Shown here: piece after piece, positions 32,994-42,242 of the stretch
Layout of the letters: every line of letters starts with the position of its first letter
Numbering within the stretch: the stretch's first letter is position 1
Assembly (NCBI RefSeq): GCF_004208415.1
Contig: NZ_CP035758.1
Coordinates: forward strand, 11,036,001-11,100,000
DNA: 64,000 bases
Origin: Ktedonosporobacter rubrisoli
GTDB lineage: Bacteria > Chloroflexota > Ktedonobacteria > Ktedonobacterales > Ktedonobacteraceae
Direction of reading: 5' to 3'
Made by a program: the position numbers and the translations under genes
Notes under the pieces: generated by a model
Databases searched by the model: none
The model's input: the letters and a program-made list of their open reading frames with translations, nothing else
Told to the model about the DNA's origin: nothing

Positions 32994-33515
32994 GTCTGCT
33001 TCTCCTTACTACGTAAGCCTCTCGCCTACATTTGATCTACTGGCAAGATGACGCATCGCATGAAGCAAATTCCCTCGTAGCTCTATTCCCTGCCTTTATC
33101 TGTAAACAGCATAATGTCTATTATATTACATGCTGAATATGAGAATATGATGAATAGAAGGCTACAAGTGAGCTTGCCTGGCTGCTATTGGACTTTGACG
33201 CCTGCTATGACTTCCTATCTCTGTTTGATGCTCTGAAATAGTGATCTTACTTGCCTCATTTAGTAGGTGCGAAATGATCTTTGCTCGATTAATATAATCG
33301 TCGCCTTACATCATTTCTTGAAGCTCTTTTGCAACAAACTACTAAAAAAGCTGCGCTTTCTCTTCCTGGAAGTATATTATGAGTACTCTACATGGTCGTA
33401 GGCTTATAGAAGTAGCTGGTCAGACCGAGAAAACTCGGCCTGACTACCGGCAGTTTCCACGCGAACTACTTTCTCCTCCATATCGTGAAGCTTTGGTATC
33501 GAGAATTTTATTGCT
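32994..33515. other. Intergenic region with one hairpin
   Basis: About 520 AT-rich bases. The only structure seen is an imperfect stem at 33419-33444 (GTCAG-x-CCGAG / CTCGG-x-CTGAC), about 70 bases past the stop of the Gln-rich gene on the minus strand. It may end that transcript, but no U-tract follows. Confidence 0.4.
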
Positions 33516-34130
33516 CTAGGGGTTACCCTGGTTCTCCTGGGGATTCTGGCCGCCGCCGAATATACCACCGAGAAAACCCTGGTCATTTGTCCGTTTTTCA
33601 ACTTCGTCTTCTGTACGGCCCATAGCCCCTTTTGCCATATCTTTAGCCTGTTGAGAGTATTGCTGAGCGCCAGGAATCTTGTTTGCTGCTTGATCTATAG
33701 TCTGATCTACCTGTTGCTGTGCTCCCTGGCGGAGTCCTCCCATCATACCTTGATCCTGCTGAGGCTGTCCGCCCTGGGCCTGGGTACCGTATTGGTTCTG
33801 ATCGGTAGTTTGGCCGGATTGCATGCCCCACTGGCTCTGGTCTGTAGATTGCCCATACTGGCCACCCTGCGACTGCGTACTCCACTGATCTTGATTTGTA
33901 GGCTGGCCAAACTGGTTCTGGTCGGTGGTTTGGCCAGATTGGCCCTGGTTAGCAGGCTGGGCATATTGATCCTGGTTGGGAGTTTGACCGGGCTGGGTAC
34001 CCCATTGGTCTTGATTCTGCTGGGGTTGTCCTCCCTGTGACTGAGCACTCCATTGGCCCTGCTCCTGGTCAAATTGGCCCTGATCTTCAGGTTGTCCCCA
34101 TTGATCCTGGTTGTCATACTGGTTTGTCAT
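33516..34130 (-). CDS. Gln/Asn/Gly-rich low-complexity (prion-like) protein
   Basis: Of 204 residues, the first 130 consist almost only of Q, N, D, G, S, T, W, Y and P in degenerate repeats such as TTDQNQFGQPTNQDQW and QSQGGQPQQ. The last 70 residues are different: an amphipathic, charged stretch (QQVDQTIDQAANKIPGAQQY, KDMAKGAMGRTEDEVEKR) and a glycine-rich tail (GFLGGIFGGG). The N-terminal composition is that of prion-like, phase-separating domains; the C-terminal part resembles short helical tails seen in other Ktedonobacteria low-complexity proteins. There is no signal peptide. Function is unknown. Repeat units at DNA level suggest expansion by slippage. Confidence 0.75.
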   Translation of the reverse strand: MTNQYDNQDQWGQPEDQGQFDQEQGQWSAQSQGGQPQQNQDQWGTQPGQTPNQDQYAQPANQGQSGQTTDQNQFGQPTNQDQWSTQSQGGQYGQSTDQSQWGMQSGQTTDQNQYGTQAQGGQPQQDQGMMGGLRQGAQQQVDQTIDQAANKIPGAQQYSQQAKDMAKGAMGRTEDEVEKRTNDQGFLGGIFGGGQNPQENQGNP

Positions 34131-34735
34131 TATATAGATACCTCCTGTGTATACTTGCTTACTCCCATATCATTGGCTTGGGATGGGAGTGGCAAATATT
34201 GGTCTGGCCGTCCTGGGCCGGCTAAACGGCACCGTTTCAGCTTCGGTGGAAAGCTCTCCTCTATTCATTACATCAACTCCCACTTGTACCATTTGAGATG
34301 CTTTCCTGTAATTTACTTTTCAAAAGTACAAAGAGAAAGTAAGCACTTCTATGTGTTAAAAGCCTCTAGGGCAAGTATAGATACAATTCCCCTTAACCAC
34401 ATCACACAGCAGGGTGATTTAATGAGCCTTCTTTTGGCGTAGAGTAGAATCACTCAAAAGTGTGAATGATAGACATTTAGAAATGTATTATACATATATT
34501 TATTTGAATAAGAGATATTAAAATAGAGAATTTCTGCTAGAGGCTATATTAGTAGATAATCGTTTTGCGCCAGCAAGTAGGTGCAGCGGCGCATCCTGTG
34601 GCGCTACCGTGTGAAGCTATTCAGCGAGAGTACTTGCGTGTTAGCTTTGCGTCGGGAACAGCGCTCGGGCTGTACTCATTCCGACGCAAAGGAGAATGTT
34701 TATGCTAGAGGCAAACATGCTGGAGAGCAAATATG
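34131..34735. other. Intergenic region with a long hairpin
   Basis: About 600 bases without a supported gene. CTTTGCGTCGG (34645-34655) and CCGACGCAAAG (34681-34691) form a perfect 11-bp stem with a 25-base loop, on the downstream side of the FAD oxidoreductase gene. It may act as its terminator. Confidence 0.45.
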
Positions 34736-36001
34736 TTATGTCGGGAGCAAGCTTATTTGCTGCTCCGGATCGGCTGCGGCAAGTATAGGGGTTGTTGCTC
34801 TATTATGGATGCATTCAGCGAGTAATTTTCCCGCCATGGGGCCTTGCTCAAAACCCGATGAGCGCAAACCAGAGAGGATGTAAAGGTTTTTGCGCAGAGA
34901 AATGTTCCCAATTATTGGTATGAGCTGAGGCGTGAAGGGCACCCATCCGATCCAACAGCGTTTTACTGGCTGGCCTTGAAGAAAGGGTAATAGCTCTATT
35001 GCGTGCTTGCGATTACTTTCGATGCCTGCTTTATCCGGGATTTCAGTCCCGGCTAATTGCTGGTCGCCACCAATAATAATTTCGCCGTTGCGCATCTGCC
35101 AGCCATAGAAGTGGCGTGTTAACTGGAGGCGGGCCTGTTGAGTAAGCTCTGGAGGAGTAGTAGTGTGTCTTTGCCAGTAAAGCGTAGATTCCACCGCTCC
35201 TAGAGCGTGAAACAGGTGCATATGGATAGGACCTGTGGACCACATTTGACCGCGTACGGCATAGATTGGAATATTAAGGCCGAGCATAGCCCCAATATGC
35301 TGTGACCAGGCTCCTGTAGCTATCACAAGTGTCTCGGCCTGAACAGTACCCCGCGAGGTAGTAACTCTATATGTTTCGTTATCCTCATAGGTAATAGTGG
35401 CTACCTCGTGGTTGCGCAGAATGCGCGTACCGCATTGTTGGGCAAGTAAAGCTAGGATGCGCGTCGTTTTGACTGGATGGGCACACGCTCCCAGCGGATA
35501 ATATATGCAGCCGAGGAGTCGTGCATTTAAGTCGGGCTCAAGGCAGCGGGCATCTTTGCTGGGCAAGAGGTCAGTCTTATAGTGTTGAGCTTGGAGATTC
35601 TTGACCACACCTTGGGCATAGTGAAACTCTTCTTCGGTCTGAATCGCTTGCAATGCGCCACATTGACGGAATTCAAGATCATAGCCGAGATCGAGCTGCA
35701 GATATTGCAGAATCTCCAGACTGCCCATAGAGAGCGTTGAGGGGAGATCAGGAGTGTCTCCCCAGCCGTTTGCCCAGATTATACCTGCATTAAGTCCGGA
35801 TGCTCCCGATGCTATCTCGCCTCGCTCCACCAATATTACATCATGACCTTGTTGGGCCAGAAAATAGGCAGTTGAGGTTCCCGCAATGCCGCCGCCGATG
35901 ATGAGAATCTCTGTGTGCACCTTACCTGTGGCGTCGCCTTGACGTAGCAGGGCTGGCGCTGCTAGCTCATCAGTCTGCATGGGCAGTGAATAAATATCCA
36001 T
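34736..36001 (-). CDS. FAD-dependent oxidoreductase (D-amino-acid / glycine oxidase type)
   Basis: The 421-residue protein belongs to the DAO family of flavin oxidoreductases. The dinucleotide-binding loop EILIIGGGIAGTSTAYFLAQ and the acidic residue in ILVERG are clear, followed by SGASGLNAG, LVIATGAWSQ and the C-terminal FAD-contacting NLYILSGLRSSGFEQGP. It should oxidise a primary or secondary amine such as glycine, sarcosine or a D-amino acid. The residues deciding the substrate cannot be read from motifs alone. AAGGA stands 12 bases before the ATG, a long spacing. It is monocistronic and has no thiamine-synthesis neighbours, which argues against a ThiO role. Confidence 0.85.
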   Translation of the reverse strand: MDIYSLPMQTDELAAPALLRQGDATGKVHTEILIIGGGIAGTSTAYFLAQQGHDVILVERGEIASGASGLNAGIIWANGWGDTPDLPSTLSMGSLEILQYLQLDLGYDLEFRQCGALQAIQTEEEFHYAQGVVKNLQAQHYKTDLLPSKDARCLEPDLNARLLGCIYYPLGACAHPVKTTRILALLAQQCGTRILRNHEVATITYEDNETYRVTTSRGTVQAETLVIATGAWSQHIGAMLGLNIPIYAVRGQMWSTGPIHMHLFHALGAVESTLYWQRHTTTPPELTQQARLQLTRHFYGWQMRNGEIIIGGDQQLAGTEIPDKAGIESNRKHAIELLPFLQGQPVKRCWIGWVPFTPQLIPIIGNISLRKNLYILSGLRSSGFEQGPMAGKLLAECIHNRATTPILAAADPEQQISLLPT

Positions 36002-36462
36002 TCTACTAAAGAATCCTTCTTTGAAAGAAGATATACATCATACTTAACGTTCATAGGAATGCTTTTCGAGCCTTGTGAGCTCGCTAGATTCTGTGAACAT
36101 TCCTTATTATATGTTACAGGCACTAATAAGACTTTTGAGGCATAAATTCTTTTGGAGGGCCATGCTCATGGCTTGAGTAACACTACGCCTGCCTAGACAA
36201 ATTGACTGAGAACTGGGCAAAGCGGCTCCTGCAGACTATGCTTCGAGCCTCTAATACATGAGATCATTTGGCAAACCAGGGAAGCGCAGACTAATAGGTG
36301 TACAGTGTTTTACAAGGAAAATAAGTCAAATTGTCCACTTTTTAAAGATAATTTGGCCAGAAAATTTTCGATTTTGCTTATGATTTTACTAAACATGACT
36401 ATATAATTAAGTGCATCATTCAGGCGAATAGCGCTGGCAATAAGTGCACATGAAAGGATAAT
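36002..36462. other. Intergenic stretch before the EamA remnant
   Basis: About 460 AT-rich bases. The missing N-terminus of the EamA transporter could not be found here in any frame. Nothing else was recognised. Confidence 0.4.
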
Positions 36463-37140
36463 GTGTATGAATGTGAAGGAGACTATAATCTTATTTCTGC
36501 TCTAAATGCGACAGGTCCTTTGTTTGGGGCGATAGTAGCGGCGGCCTGGATGCATAAAGCCCTGACGGTGAAAAAGCTACTTGGCCTTGGCTTGGGTTTA
36601 CTCGGCGTAATCATTCTAATGGGTTGGAGTCCTCTACCTCTCTCAACTGTAGTGGTTTTCTCCATCGCCGCTTCGCTCCTTGCCGCAGCATGTTATGGCT
36701 TTTCAAGCATTTATATCAAGAAATATACGAATGGAGCCAGCGCACTGGCAGTCGCGACGTGTAGCCAGTTAGGGGCCAGCCTGTTGCTGCTGCCGTGTAG
36801 CATAATCATGCCACCTGCGCAGTTATCATCTCTCACCACAATATTGGCAGTTGCTACGTTGGTCTTATTATGTACTGCCCTTGCCTATCTGCTTTATTTC
36901 TGGTTGATCGCACATGTAGGTCCTACGAAAGCCCTGACAGTTAATTTCCTTGCTCCGATCTTTGGCGTCCTCTGGGGCACTCTCCTCTTGGGAGAAGCGC
37001 TGAATCTCATAACCCTGACCAGCTTTGGCATTATTCTATTAGGAACTGCCTTTGTGACCAATATGCACTTACGCAGAAAGCCGGATACCATCTTAGCAGT
37101 TCCTCAACAATTGGAGCAAGCAGATAGGGCATTCCGCTAA
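36463..37140 (+). pseudogene. N-terminally truncated EamA/DMT-family transporter
   Basis: The 225-residue frame starts at a GTG without a good ribosome binding site. It begins in the second half of the first EamA repeat (ALNATGPLFGAIVAAAWMHK, then LLGVIILMGW) and continues through a complete second repeat (ACYGFSSIYIKKY, LTVNFLAPIFGVLWG, LLGEALNLITLTSFGIILLG). Family members have ten helices and about 300 residues; here the first two or three helices, about 70 residues, are missing. The frame is otherwise undamaged. It was probably a metabolite or drug exporter. A functional shortened protein is possible but less likely. Confidence 0.6.
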
Positions 37141-37225
37141 GCTGGAACTGCTGGCTCAATGCTAGCGCTCTAGGAAGAGGATTATTAGAAAAAGGAAATG
37201 TTTCTTGAATGAAAGGGAATTTCTT

Positions 37226-38326
37226 ATGCAAGATGTTCGAATTGCGCGCTGGGCCCATACACTGGTTCACTATAGCCTGGCTCTTCAACCTGGCGAGATC
37301 CTGGCTATCGAGAGCACACCTGGGGCAGCACCACTTATTGAGGCCGGCTATCAGGAGGCTCTGAATATAGGAGCATATCCGATACCTTTTTTAAACCTGG
37401 AAACGCTTGATGAGCTGCTCTTGCAACAGGGAAACGAGCAGCAGCTAAACTGGCTCTCTCCACTACATAAGAGATTAGCAGAAAAGGTTGATGCGCGCCT
37501 TTTTATTCACTCAAGCGAGAATATCCGTTTGCTGGTCAGCGTTGATCCAGCCAGAGCTATCAAACGCAGACAGGCCATGCAAGCCATCTATCAAATCTAT
37601 CATGCGCGAGAGCGCGCTGAGGGGTTTCGCTGGTGCATGACTCTCTATCCTACCCAGGCTTATGCACAAAATGCCAATATGTTGCTGCGGGAATTCGAAG
37701 AGTTTGTCTTTGCAACATGTTTTCTGAACGACCCTGACCCTATAGCATCCTGGAAAGCAATCTCAACTGAGCAACAGCGCCTGATCGACTGGCTAAGGGG
37801 TCATGACAAAGTGCATATACTTGCCGTGGATACTGGATCTGATCCTTTCAATCAAAGGCGCCCCTTCATTAATGAAGATGGAATACGCAACTTTCCTAGC
37901 GGCGAATTCTTCACAAGTCCACTTGAGAATAGCGCGAATGGGGTGATCTGCTTCTTCCCCTCGACCTATGATGGACGGAGGGTAGAGGGCGTTCGACTGG
38001 TTTTTAGAGATGGCAAAGTGGTTGAAGCCAGCGCCTCACAGGAAGAGGATTACCTGCAGCAGATGCTAAATTTAGATAAAGGATCGCGCTATCTAGGTGA
38101 GTTTGCCTTTGGCAACAATGCAGGGATTACGCGCCTGGCCCATCATATCCTTTTTGATGAAAAGATGGGAGGAACAATTGATATGGCGCTGGGAAACAGC
38201 TTAGCCGGTACATATGGCATCAATCAGTCGGCAATACATTGGGATATGGTTTGTGACTTGCGCAGCGCAGGTGAGGTCCGTGTCGATGGAACACTCTTCT
38301 TGAAAGATGGTAAGTTCATGGCCTAG
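37226..38326 (+). CDS. M29-family (thermophilic) metallo-aminopeptidase
   Basis: The 366-residue protein is an M29 aminopeptidase that removes N-terminal residues from peptides with a two-metal centre. Landmarks are RWAHTLVHYSLALQPGE at the N-terminus, the first metal Glu in FPSGEFFTSP, the second in GEFAFGNN, and the His and Asp ligands in SAIHWDMVCDLR. At the site where the family usually has His (GTIHxALG) this protein has GTIDMALG, an Asp that could still bind metal. The ATG with AAAGGGA eight bases upstream is taken; a TTG seven codons earlier overlaps that site. A hairpin at 38361-38394 follows. Confidence 0.9.
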   Translation: MQDVRIARWAHTLVHYSLALQPGEILAIESTPGAAPLIEAGYQEALNIGAYPIPFLNLETLDELLLQQGNEQQLNWLSPLHKRLAEKVDARLFIHSSENIRLLVSVDPARAIKRRQAMQAIYQIYHARERAEGFRWCMTLYPTQAYAQNANMLLREFEEFVFATCFLNDPDPIASWKAISTEQQRLIDWLRGHDKVHILAVDTGSDPFNQRRPFINEDGIRNFPSGEFFTSPLENSANGVICFFPSTYDGRRVEGVRLVFRDGKVVEASASQEEDYLQQMLNLDKGSRYLGEFAFGNNAGITRLAHHILFDEKMGGTIDMALGNSLAGTYGINQSAIHWDMVCDLRSAGEVRVDGTLFLKDGKFMA

Positions 38327-38360
38327 CCAGGAAATGAGTTAACATGTCCAGACATAATGC

Positions 38361-38394
38361 AGACAGGTCGAGAAGTCAAGCTCTCGGCCTGTCT
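38361..38394 (+). terminator. Hairpin after the M29 aminopeptidase gene
   Basis: A stem of AGACAGG-x-CGAGA with TCTCG-x-CCTGTCT (12 of 13 paired) lies 35 bases past the stop. No U-tract follows. Confidence 0.5.
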
Positions 38395-38487
38395 CACACT
38401 GTAAGAAGCAATGTTTAGCTAGAGGGATCTGTGAATAAGAGAACTACGAGTCTTTTTGCCCGAAAATTTGTTATAAGACAGTTAGTA

Positions 38488-38808
38488 TAAGACGTATAAG
38501 ATTTTTCTTTATACGCCTTAATTTGAAATTAACGCTTGCTAAATGGTCTTACAATGTATCATGGGCAAAGTAGTAAAGAATGTGAGGTTGACTAACATTT
38601 CTATACAAATTACGTGTAAATTGTTGGTTATTTTGCCGCTCTTGTGCGCTGGGTGAGAAGGGGACTAGGAGATGATAGAAAGTGCCTCAACATATACTTG
38701 GCTCTTGTGAGGAGGTTTGCGGGTCGTAGAAACTGGTTATCGCAGGACGAGATAGACCCGGAGGTATATGGCGAGTATGCTCAAGGGTGAAGGGGTATTC
38801 TCGTCCTG
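38488..38808 (+). other. Non-coding stretch with two long inverted repeats
   Basis: An imperfect hairpin at 38488-38520 (TAAGACGTATAAG / CTTTATACGCCTTA) is followed by a perfect 10-bp pair CAGGACGAGA (38743-38752) and TCTCGTCCTG (38799-38808) around a purine-rich 46-base loop. The whole 38327-39021 gap has no protein gene. It may hold a structured RNA or the leader of the phosphatase operon. No known RNA family was recognised. Confidence 0.3.
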
Positions 38809-39021
38809 TGGTAAGAAAACTGTTCTAGCAGGCATGTTGTAAGAATGAGGTCAGAAAGCTGCGCATCCCTTTGCAGGATGACTGCCGGAAATAGGGTGAT
38901 GGCGAGTAAGTAGCTATCGATTGTAGTGAAGAGAGCGTATTGCTGTATAAAAGGAGATTAACCATTGTAGAATGATTGTGGTAGTGTGTCATGCTTTTGG
39001 AGACATGAGAAGGAAGCCTCT

Positions 39022-39270
39022 ATGATGAATAAGAGCGAGGTTGCTCGGCTCCGCCAGCAGATCGAATGGGAATTAGAGGCAATGCGCCGTGGTTTGACTG
39101 GTCTTGCTCAGGGAGTAAGCAGTCATACCTTTATCCATGCGCGTATGGAACGCATCAATACCTGCCGATATACGCTGGCTGGCCACGTTGGTGAAGCCGA
39201 GGCCACTCAACTAGTTTGCACACTGTATATGCGAGCTATGGAACAAGAAACGCAGAATGCGACTACCTGA
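39022..39270 (+). CDS. Small helical protein overlapping the phosphatase gene
   Basis: The 82-residue protein begins MMNKSEVARLRQQIEWELEA and is predicted to be wholly alpha-helical and charged; no family was recognised. AAGGAAG stands a few bases before tandem ATGs, and these are preferred over an upstream ATG. Its stop lies inside the start of the membrane PP2C phosphatase gene (14-base overlap), which couples their translation. That arrangement suggests a partner or regulator of the phosphatase. Confidence 0.65.
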   Translation: MMNKSEVARLRQQIEWELEAMRRGLTGLAQGVSSHTFIHARMERINTCRYTLAGHVGEAEATQLVCTLYMRAMEQETQNATT

Positions 39271-40672
39271 TACTGGACTGTATGATGTATTTTTAGCCCT
39301 GTTAAATAGAATTGGTAGTATTGTAGAGGAATGTGAGCTTATCTACGAGATTAAGCCGTGGCTGAGATATGCCATCTGGGCTGCTCTGGTAAGTACAACC
39401 CTGTTTCTCATCTGGGTAGCAGGAGGGTTCCCTCCACAGGCCTGGTTGCTGCTCATACAGCTATTGTTGCATCTATCCCACCTGTGGAGCTTTTATGGGA
39501 GCCTTATCTTGCTTCCTCTACTAGCTTTAAGCGTTTTGTCTATGATCTGGCTTGTTGTATGGAGTTTGTTGGTGTGGGGCAGTGTGAGGCTAGCGTGTTA
39601 TCAATGGAGACTCTATCAGTGTAGAGAAGGGCAAGGTATCAGCCGCTGGCTGCCGGCCCAGAAACTGCAACTGGTAGTAGCAAATGCGGGAGATAATGCG
39701 ACGATGGAGGCAACTTTGAGTACTACAGTGCCAAGGCTACGATTACCTCAGAAAGTGCAGCTGAAACCGGATAGGCTGGAAGCCGCACACACTTCAAAAG
39801 CGAGCAGAGCGCTGTCTGATATTCCCACGCGCCCTTCAGAATCTGCACTCTCTTCGGAATCTCTGGCCGAGGCGACAACTGAAAACAGATCTATGCTTGC
39901 GCAATCTCTCTCCGTTGGTGTTGGCTGGCACACTGGGATTACGCGCAAACGTAGTCCAAATGAGGATAGTTTGCTTGTTTTGCAGGGTACCTGTACCTAT
40001 CAGGGACGACTTGTACCATTTGGACTGTTTGTAGTGGCCGATGGGATGGGAGGCCATGCTTATGGGCAGGAAGCGAGCCGTCTGGCTATTCAAAACATGA
40101 TGCATACAGTTCTCCAGAACATTGTTATGAGCAATGATCTCGATGATGAGTATCTAACGAATATGTTAATTGGAGGCGTGGAGTGGGCTAACCGGGCTAT
40201 CTATCAGCGTGGTCAGGAATGGGGTCAAGAGATGGGAACGACGCTAACCGGAGCTTTGATTGTAGGGCTGAAAGTATATATTGTCAATGTGGGGGATAGC
40301 CGTACCTACCTGTATCGGGAAGGAATGCATCTGGCACAGATCACGCGCGATCACTCAGTGGTTGCGGCGCTTGTGGAAAGCGGGACGATTGCGGCGGATG
40401 ATGTTTATACTCATCCTGAGCGCAATAAGGTGTATCGCAGCCTGGGATGTAAGGAGAGTGTGGAGGTGGATTGGTTTGTAGTAGATTTGTGTGCCCATGA
40501 TAAGTTGTTGTTGTGCTCGGATGGATTGTGGGAGATGGTGCGCGATCCCATGATTGAGCGTATAGCTGCTAGCGGATATGATCCTACACGGATATGTAGT
40601 ATGTTGGTGCAGGCGGCCTTACGCGGAGGTGGACAGGATAATGTGAGCGCTATTATGGTGGAACTTCCTTGA
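39257..40672 (+). CDS. Membrane-bound PP2C (PPM)-type Ser/Thr protein phosphatase
   Basis: The 471-residue protein has an N-terminal membrane region (residues about 35-125, three hydrophobic spans such as LILLPLLALSVLSMIWLVVW), a linker rich in Ser/Thr, and a C-terminal PPM domain from about residue 225. Metal-binding and catalytic motifs are intact: KRSPNEDS, VVADGMGGHAYG, VGDSRTYLY, LCSDGLWEMV and GQDNVSAIMVE. It removes phosphate from Ser/Thr residues in the cytoplasm, presumably against a Hanks-type kinase encoded elsewhere. Most bacterial PP2C proteins are soluble, so a leading membrane module is notable. It is coupled to a small helical protein upstream and ends at a strong terminator. 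Confidence 0.92.
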   Translation: MRLPDTGLYDVFLALLNRIGSIVEECELIYEIKPWLRYAIWAALVSTTLFLIWVAGGFPPQAWLLLIQLLLHLSHLWSFYGSLILLPLLALSVLSMIWLVVWSLLVWGSVRLACYQWRLYQCREGQGISRWLPAQKLQLVVANAGDNATMEATLSTTVPRLRLPQKVQLKPDRLEAAHTSKASRALSDIPTRPSESALSSESLAEATTENRSMLAQSLSVGVGWHTGITRKRSPNEDSLLVLQGTCTYQGRLVPFGLFVVADGMGGHAYGQEASRLAIQNMMHTVLQNIVMSNDLDDEYLTNMLIGGVEWANRAIYQRGQEWGQEMGTTLTGALIVGLKVYIVNVGDSRTYLYREGMHLAQITRDHSVVAALVESGTIAADDVYTHPERNKVYRSLGCKESVEVDWFVVDLCAHDKLLLCSDGLWEMVRDPMIERIAASGYDPTRICSMLVQAALRGGGQDNVSAIMVELP

Positions 40673-40718
40673 GGCAGAAGTTGTTGAGGTATGTGATGTT
40701 GTCACCGGGTCGAAATGC

Positions 40719-40762
40719 ATTGTCCAGGATGGGAGCCACAGATCCTGTCCTGGACAATTTTA
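40719..40762. terminator. Bidirectional terminator between the phosphatase and the histidine kinase
   Basis: A perfect 11-bp stem ATTGTCCAGGA / TCCTGGACAAT is followed by TTTTATT on the plus strand. It sits between converging genes and can end both. Confidence 0.75.
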
Positions 40763-40784
40763 TTGTGTGCAAGATTTAGCGTTT

Positions 40785-42218
40785 TTATGCCGTGATATCC
40801 ACGGCTGGCATACTAAATGTTGCTGTTGTGCCCTGCTTGAGAGCGCTGGTAAAGCTAAGTTTGCCCTCATGCGCGCTGACAATATCTTTGGCGATAGAAA
40901 GGCCAAGCCCGCTACCGCTAGTTTCGTGGGTGCGTGCCTGATCAACGCAATAGAAACGCTCGCCCAGATGGGGGATATGTTCAGGCGCGATCCCTATTCC
41001 TGTGTCGTGCACCTCGAAGTTGGCCCGCTCTTGCGCTATAAATGTACGTATACTCACCTTGCCCCCATGCTCATTGTACTTGATAGCGTTATCTAGCAAG
41101 ATCAACATCATCTGCTCCAGCATCGTGCGATCGCCCAGCACTAGCGCGGCGCCCTGGTTTTCCAAAGTTAGCGTAAGGTCTTTTTGCCGGGCCAGAGCCT
41201 CAGAGCGCTCAACGACTTCTTCGGCAAGATCAGCCAGGTTAATGATATCGTGCTCCATATGTATCTTGCCGGCATCCAGGCGAGCCAGCGTAAGCATATT
41301 GGTGGCCAGCTTGCTCATATGAGAAGCTTCAGCAACGATATCTTCCAACAATTCGACATCATCCTGGCGCAGTTGCTCACGCTTACGCAGCAATACCTCA
41401 GCATCGGCGCGTAAGAGGGCCAGAGGAGTACGCAGCTCGTGGGATGCGTTGGCAATAAAGTCGCGCTGGCGTTGAAAGGCCAGGCGCGCCGGAGCCAGTG
41501 AGCGATTGGCTAGAAACTGACCACCGAGCGAGGCCACACCCAGGGCCAGCACTCCCACAGAGCATAAGAGCAGAAGTAAGATCTGGAGCGCATCGTTTTG
41601 TACTTTGACCGATTCTCCAACCTGGGCAACGCCTAACAACTGCCCGGCGCTGCTGTAAGTCTGCGCCGTGTAGACTGGTACAGAGTACCAGGCCCATTGC
41701 CCACCCTGGCCGCTCTCCTCTACGATTTGGATGGGCTGACCCTGGCGCGCGGTCTGGCGTATAGAGATGATACCTTGCACCTGTGGTTGAACATGGCCGA
41801 TAGCCTGAGCGGGTTTTCCGTCAGCTGTAGCACAAACAAACGAAGAATTATAAACGACCTGTACAAAAGTGTCGCTAAAAGTATTATCAGCTGTCCTGGT
41901 TCTCTTCTCTGGAGCGCTGCGCTCAATCTGCAATGCTGCTGTTGAGGGAAAACTTGCATCTAAGGGGCAGGTGCCTGCAACTTGCCAGGCCTGCTGCAAC
42001 TGACGGGCCTGGCGCGCAAGCTGAGCTTGTACTGGAGCGAAGAGCATTTGTTGTGTGCCAAAATAAAGGGCGAGGCCAAAGAGTAAAATCGTGCCGCCCA
42101 GAATTGCTGTATACCAGAGTGTCAGGTGTGTGCGTAGTTTGGCGAACATAGCCGCGCCTGGTTCTGTAATTCTCTTAGATCGAAAGGGCCAGCGCGGCCT
42201 GAATCCTGGTGTGCTCAC
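40785..42218 (-). CDS. Two-component sensor histidine kinase
   Basis: The 477-residue kinase has a first membrane helix at about residues 33-55 (LWYTAILGGTILLFGLALYF), an extracytoplasmic sensor of about 160 residues, a second helix near 215-235 (ILLLLLCSVGVLALGVASLG), then the H-box FIANASHELRTPLALL, the N-box LILLDNAIKYNEHGG, and G-boxes HDTGIGI and SGSGLGLSIAK. It autophosphorylates on the H-box His and passes phosphate to the response regulator encoded 24 bases upstream. GGAGG six bases before GTG supports the start. The signal is unknown. Confidence 0.93.
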   Translation of the reverse strand: MSTPGFRPRWPFRSKRITEPGAAMFAKLRTHLTLWYTAILGGTILLFGLALYFGTQQMLFAPVQAQLARQARQLQQAWQVAGTCPLDASFPSTAALQIERSAPEKRTRTADNTFSDTFVQVVYNSSFVCATADGKPAQAIGHVQPQVQGIISIRQTARQGQPIQIVEESGQGGQWAWYSVPVYTAQTYSSAGQLLGVAQVGESVKVQNDALQILLLLLCSVGVLALGVASLGGQFLANRSLAPARLAFQRQRDFIANASHELRTPLALLRADAEVLLRKREQLRQDDVELLEDIVAEASHMSKLATNMLTLARLDAGKIHMEHDIINLADLAEEVVERSEALARQKDLTLTLENQGAALVLGDRTMLEQMMLILLDNAIKYNEHGGKVSIRTFIAQERANFEVHDTGIGIAPEHIPHLGERFYCVDQARTHETSGSGLGLSIAKDIVSAHEGKLSFTSALKQGTTATFSMPAVDITA

Positions 42219-42242
42219 TAAATTCCTCCATGTAATTAATCT

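Noticed and set aside
33651..34040. 129-residue Leu-rich plus-strand frame that looks like a membrane protein
   Set aside because: The hydrophobic composition is produced by complementing Gln/Asn codons of the prion-like gene on the other strand.
33516..34130. CRISPR-like repeat array
   Set aside because: The repeats are degenerate, in frame and coding (Gln-rich peptide), without constant-length spacers.
38743..38808. 6S RNA or RNase P RNA
   Set aside because: The conserved sequence signatures of those RNAs are absent; only a long-range inverted repeat is present.
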